Origin: Symbiodinium natans
Lineage: Eukaryota > Sar > Dinophyceae > Suessiales > Symbiodiniaceae
Assembly: GCA_905221605.1 (NCBI GenBank)
Contig: CAJNDS010000514.1
Location: 1 to 64,000 of the forward strand
Length of the DNA: 64,000 nucleotides
Direction: 5' to 3'
Below the pieces are notes generated by a model that saw only the letters and a list, made by a program, of their open reading frames with translations, was not told the DNA's origin and did no database searches. Every line of letters starts with the position of its first letter. Within the stretch, counting starts at the first letter, position 1. Shown one piece after another: positions 62,101 through 64,000 of the stretch. The translations under genes and the position numbers were made by a program.

Positions 62101-63683
62101 CTTCTGCACGACCTCAGGTCTTAGGGTAGTTACATGGTCCTTGAATATGGGCCCTTCAAAGGGGACCCCTTATATAAGCTATCAAACCAGGGGCCCCTAC
62201 TTCAGAACCCGTGCAGGTTGAGGGCATGCCAGCCTATGCACCTGGCGTGGTTGTTGCAGCATCTTTGCGGAGTCTTCACTGCCCCCAAAAAAAAAAGGAT
62301 CACTGCATGCATCCACACTTCATATATGCCGACACGCTGACCAATCACCTAAAACCGATGTCCCTAAACCCTCCGAAACCCCAAACCCTGAACCCTAAAC
62401 CCTAAACCCTACAAGCCCTAAACCAGTCTCCTTAGCACAGCAGCCCTCCCCCGCCTGGAGCTTGGTCTTGACCGCCTGATCCAAGCGCCGGGTGTAGTCG
62501 GCCATCGACTCCAGCTCCTGCGCATTCCGAGGATCTTAGGGTCTAGCCCTAAACCCTAAACCCTAAACCTTGAACCCTAAACCCTAAACAACCCTAAACC
62601 CTACGCTCCTTAGGGTTTAAGGGTTAGGGACAAGCCAGGCGACACACAATCCAGTCTTGGTCTGACTATCGCTTCATGAGGCCACGGGCGGGGAAACCTC
62701 ACGTCCTCCTCACGTATAAAAAGATGCATGCTCGTTTGTGTTGCCTAGGGTTTAGGGCTTAGGGTTTAGGGGTTTAGAGTTTCGGGTTTAGGGTTATTTA
62801 GGGTTTAGGGTTTAGGGTTTAGGGTTTAGGGTTTACGGAAAGCCCAACCTAACCTGCAAGATCCTACCTAACCTCAATGACGATCATCAGACGTAACCGA
62901 AAATGCTACCGTAGGTTCAGGGTTTAGGGTTGAGGCGGTTGTGAAGAGTTTACGACTGGGGGATAGAGGCTTTTCAAGGTCGTAGGGTTTCGGCTCACTC
63001 GCGCAAGGCAGGCAAGGATTTGCAGGGTTTAGGGCTTCAAGGTTTTGGGATCATCGTGTCAGATGCTTGAAGGTTGAAATTTCAGGTTGCAGGGCTGCAG
63101 GTCACAGGATAAACCCTAAACCCTAAACCCTAAACCCTAAACCCTAAACCATCTGCGCTTGGAGAGGCGTGCCTTTCTTGTTTGCAGTTCATTGTTAAAC
63201 AATCAAACTGCAGTCGGCCCTCTAACACAAACTGTCGACTGCCTGCAAACCCGAGCCCGTATGTTTCTTGTTGGTACCTGGCTGAACCCTAAACCCTAAA
63301 CCCTAAACCCGACTACTATATCTACCTTTTTCAGCAACCCATTGACCCCCCTCCCCCCCCCGCCCCCCAAACAGGCGGCTAAGGCTTTAAGTTGCAGTAA
63401 CTAGACCCAGGGGTAACCTGGAAGGGGAAATAAGAGCTACTCGAAGAAACACAGAACAGCCTTAAACCCTAAACCCCAACCCTAAACCCTTTCTGCAACT
63501 GGACTAACCCTAAACCCTAAACCCTGAACCCTTTAAACCCTTTAAGCCCTTTAAACCCTTTAAACACTTTAAACCCTAAACCCTAAACCATGAACCCTAA
63601 ACCTAAACCCTAAACCCCGAAAGAATGCCATGGGATGCCTGCTTCTTGGGCAGGGCCGGGCCGGCGCCGGCTTGAGGCATCAT
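59124..63683 (-). CDS. CCDC137-like basic protein, about 8-10 exons with telomere-repeat introns
   Basis: Supported segments (minus strand): 63683-63617 (possible start, MMPQAGAGPALPKKQ), 62526-62449 (NAQELESMADYTRRLDQAV), 62115-62059 (EVVQKKVNTDHQRQRQKDP), 61864-61703 (ARFCQERSKTLKDKKKKGAK), 61182-61080 (LLGRVDRPKFGDVAERPPTF), 60379-60303 (GEARQMTKQALQFMNR), 59656-59572 (ASNLADYVGQVKSAYETMPP), 59178-59124 (GNPPLRKKKRQAAAAKKI, stop). The order E-S-x-x-x-Y-x-x-R-L, a lysine-rich coiled region, KFGDVxxxPP and a C-terminal Y-x-x-x-K/M helix resembles the CCDC137 family of nucleolar/nuclear proteins. That match is from memory and moderate. Introns hold CCCTAAA tracts and family C and D elements. 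Confidence 0.55.
59180..59311. mobile_element. Inverted-repeat element, family D copy 1, probable intron
   Basis: Left AGAGCCCAGTACCCC and right GGGGTATTGGGCTCT form terminal inverted repeats around AT-rich DNA. It separates a possible lysine-rich segment (CCCAAAAAACCCAAAG on the gene strand) from the terminal GNPPLRKKKRQ exon. Confidence 0.65.
59450..59556. mobile_element. Inverted-repeat element, family D copy 2, probable intron
   Basis: AAGGGCCCAAATACCCCTTA at one end and CAGGGGTATTGGGCTCTC at the other, related to 59180-59311. It begins close to the end of the exon encoding YVGQVKSAYETMPPG. Confidence 0.6.
59572..59656 (-). CDS. CCDC137-like exon (LADYVGQVKSAYETM)
   Basis: Follows a CTTGCAG acceptor and reads KPGVLGASNLADYVGQVKSA then YETMPPG. 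The following intron begins close to a family D element. Confidence 0.6.
59978..60046 (+). repeat. Interstitial telomere-type repeat tract (CCCTAAA)
   Basis: Nine near-perfect units in a CCDC137-like intron. Confidence 0.93.
60712..60822 (+). repeat. CCCTAAG variant telomere-type tract
   Basis: About 15 units of CCCTAAG, with CCCTATAAG interspersed. The whole tract is built on one variant, so it was amplified locally rather than copied from a canonical telomere template. Confidence 0.93.
61080..61182 (-). CDS. CCDC137-like exon (RPKFGDVAERPPTF)
   Basis: Reads HAPPEVPEPLLGRVDRPKFG then DVAERPPTFSKAP. KFG(D/E)Vxx.PP is the signature stretch of the family. CCCTAAA and TTTAGGG tracts lie on either side, pointing away from each other. 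Confidence 0.6.
61206..61310 (+). repeat. Interstitial telomere-type repeat tract (TTTAGGG, variants)
   Basis: About 13 units, including GCTTAGGG and TTTGGGG variants. Confidence 0.9.
61703..61864 (-). CDS. CCDC137-like exon (lysine-rich)
   Basis: Reads WSSAIKETGGAGLCDLLPQT, LARFCQERSKTLKDKKKKGA, KINPEEVALTFP. A lysine run inside a predicted helix suggests nucleic-acid or nucleolar association. Confidence 0.6.
62110..62215. repeat. Short dispersed repeat, family C copy 2
   Basis: Shares ACCTCAGGTCTTAGGGTAGT, TACATGG, CCTTATATAAG and CTTCAGAACCC with 3813-3975, 58 kb away. It begins at the upstream edge of an exon of the CCDC137-like gene and is probably intronic. Confidence 0.6.
62449..62526 (-). 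CDS. CCDC137-like exon (NAQELESMADYTRRLDQAV)
   Basis: A clean coding-like helix between two CCCTAAA tracts. E-S-M-A-D-Y-x-x-R-L is the most specific piece of this gene. Confidence 0.6.
62745..62836 (+). repeat. Interstitial telomere-type repeat tract (TTTAGGG)
   Basis: About 12 units with one TTATTTAGGG interruption. Confidence 0.9.
63110..63149 (+). repeat. Interstitial telomere-type repeat tract (CCCTAAA)
   Basis: Six near-perfect units between weak exon-like segments. Confidence 0.9.
63505..63616 (+). repeat. CCCTAAA / CCCTTTAAA mixed tract
   Basis: Heptamers flank a run of CCCTTTAAA 9-mers. It lies just 3' of the possible first exon of the CCDC137-like gene. Confidence 0.9.
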
Positions 63684-63865
63684 GGCCTCGGAAGGGCACT
63701 GTTGTTTTTGTTTGAGGGCTTTCGGGTGCTTAGGGTTTAGGGTTAGGGTTTAGAGTTTAGGGCAGGCAAAAAGCACGCAGGCATAAGACCCTGAGCTGGA
63801 ATCACTGAGCCAGGCCGTAGACTTATAGAAAATCCACGTTTGTCAAAGCCCCCTTATAGGCAGAC

Positions 63866-63951
63866 AATAAACCCTAACCCTAAACCCTAAACCCCAAACC
63901 CGAACCCTAAAACCCTAAACCCTAAGCCCCAAACCCCAAACCCTAAACCCC
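63866..63951 (+). repeat. Interstitial telomere-type repeat tract (CCCTAAA, CCCCAAA)
   Basis: About eleven units with CCCCAAA variants, near the window end. Confidence 0.88.
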
Positions 63952-64000
63952 TTTCAGATCCCCCTGCGGCCCCTCTCTCTAGCAGGACAGGCGGCGCTCT

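Overview
The window is nuclear DNA of a eukaryotic microbe. Plant/alveolate-type telomere heptamers (TTTAGGG/CCCTAAA) lie in dozens of interstitial tracts. Resident genes are split into exons of about 25-180 nt. Several introns coincide with short inverted-repeat elements, and splice borders are often not GT-AG. A dinoflagellate or related alveolate (chromerid-like) fits best; this is inference, and other protists with TTTAGGG telomeres are possible.

0.1-13.8 kb (minus strand): a saccharopine dehydrogenase-like (SCCPDH family) oxidoreductase is spread over at least twelve tiny exons from 13818 to about 159. Reading the exons in order recovers the family's landmarks: start, GATGFTG, AGRS..KLE, KDIPLV, AKVILN, VVEAC, DITGE, GFDSIPSD, VVGNMSGG. 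Inside its fourth intron, on the same strand, lies a second split gene (10730-8456), a metacaspase-like protein. Both positions expected to carry the catalytic His and Cys are substituted. Introns hold telomere repeats and at least five families of short inverted-repeat elements.

14-18 kb: weak exon-like segments on both strands. 18.35-28.75 kb: a 10.4-kb non-coding block bounded by a 27-nt perfect inverted repeat. It is made of a ~309-bp palindrome-rich satellite, a telomere tract, a CATCCCC minisatellite and a ~220/660-bp higher-order array that flips orientation near 27.86 kb. A 2.15-kb inverted-repeat element is nested in the array, and a paralogous empty site is present.

29.3-50 kb and 54.5-56.4 kb (minus strand): seven copies of an intronless gene. 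Each encodes five treble-clef/zinc-ribbon repeats followed by a PD-(D/E)XK/Vsr-like nuclease-type domain. Five copies are open and two are frameshifted; one further 5' relic exists. Shared flanking blocks show growth by segmental duplication. This core is nearly free of telomere repeats, unlike the intron-rich flanks.

50-64 kb: more split minus-strand genes. One resembles CCDC137 (63.7-59.1 kb); the others are unrecognised but clearly exon-like. Telomere-repeat introns return. Exon limits were read by eye from frame, homology and splice-like motifs and are approximate to a few bases. No RNA genes, CRISPR arrays or prokaryotic signals were seen.
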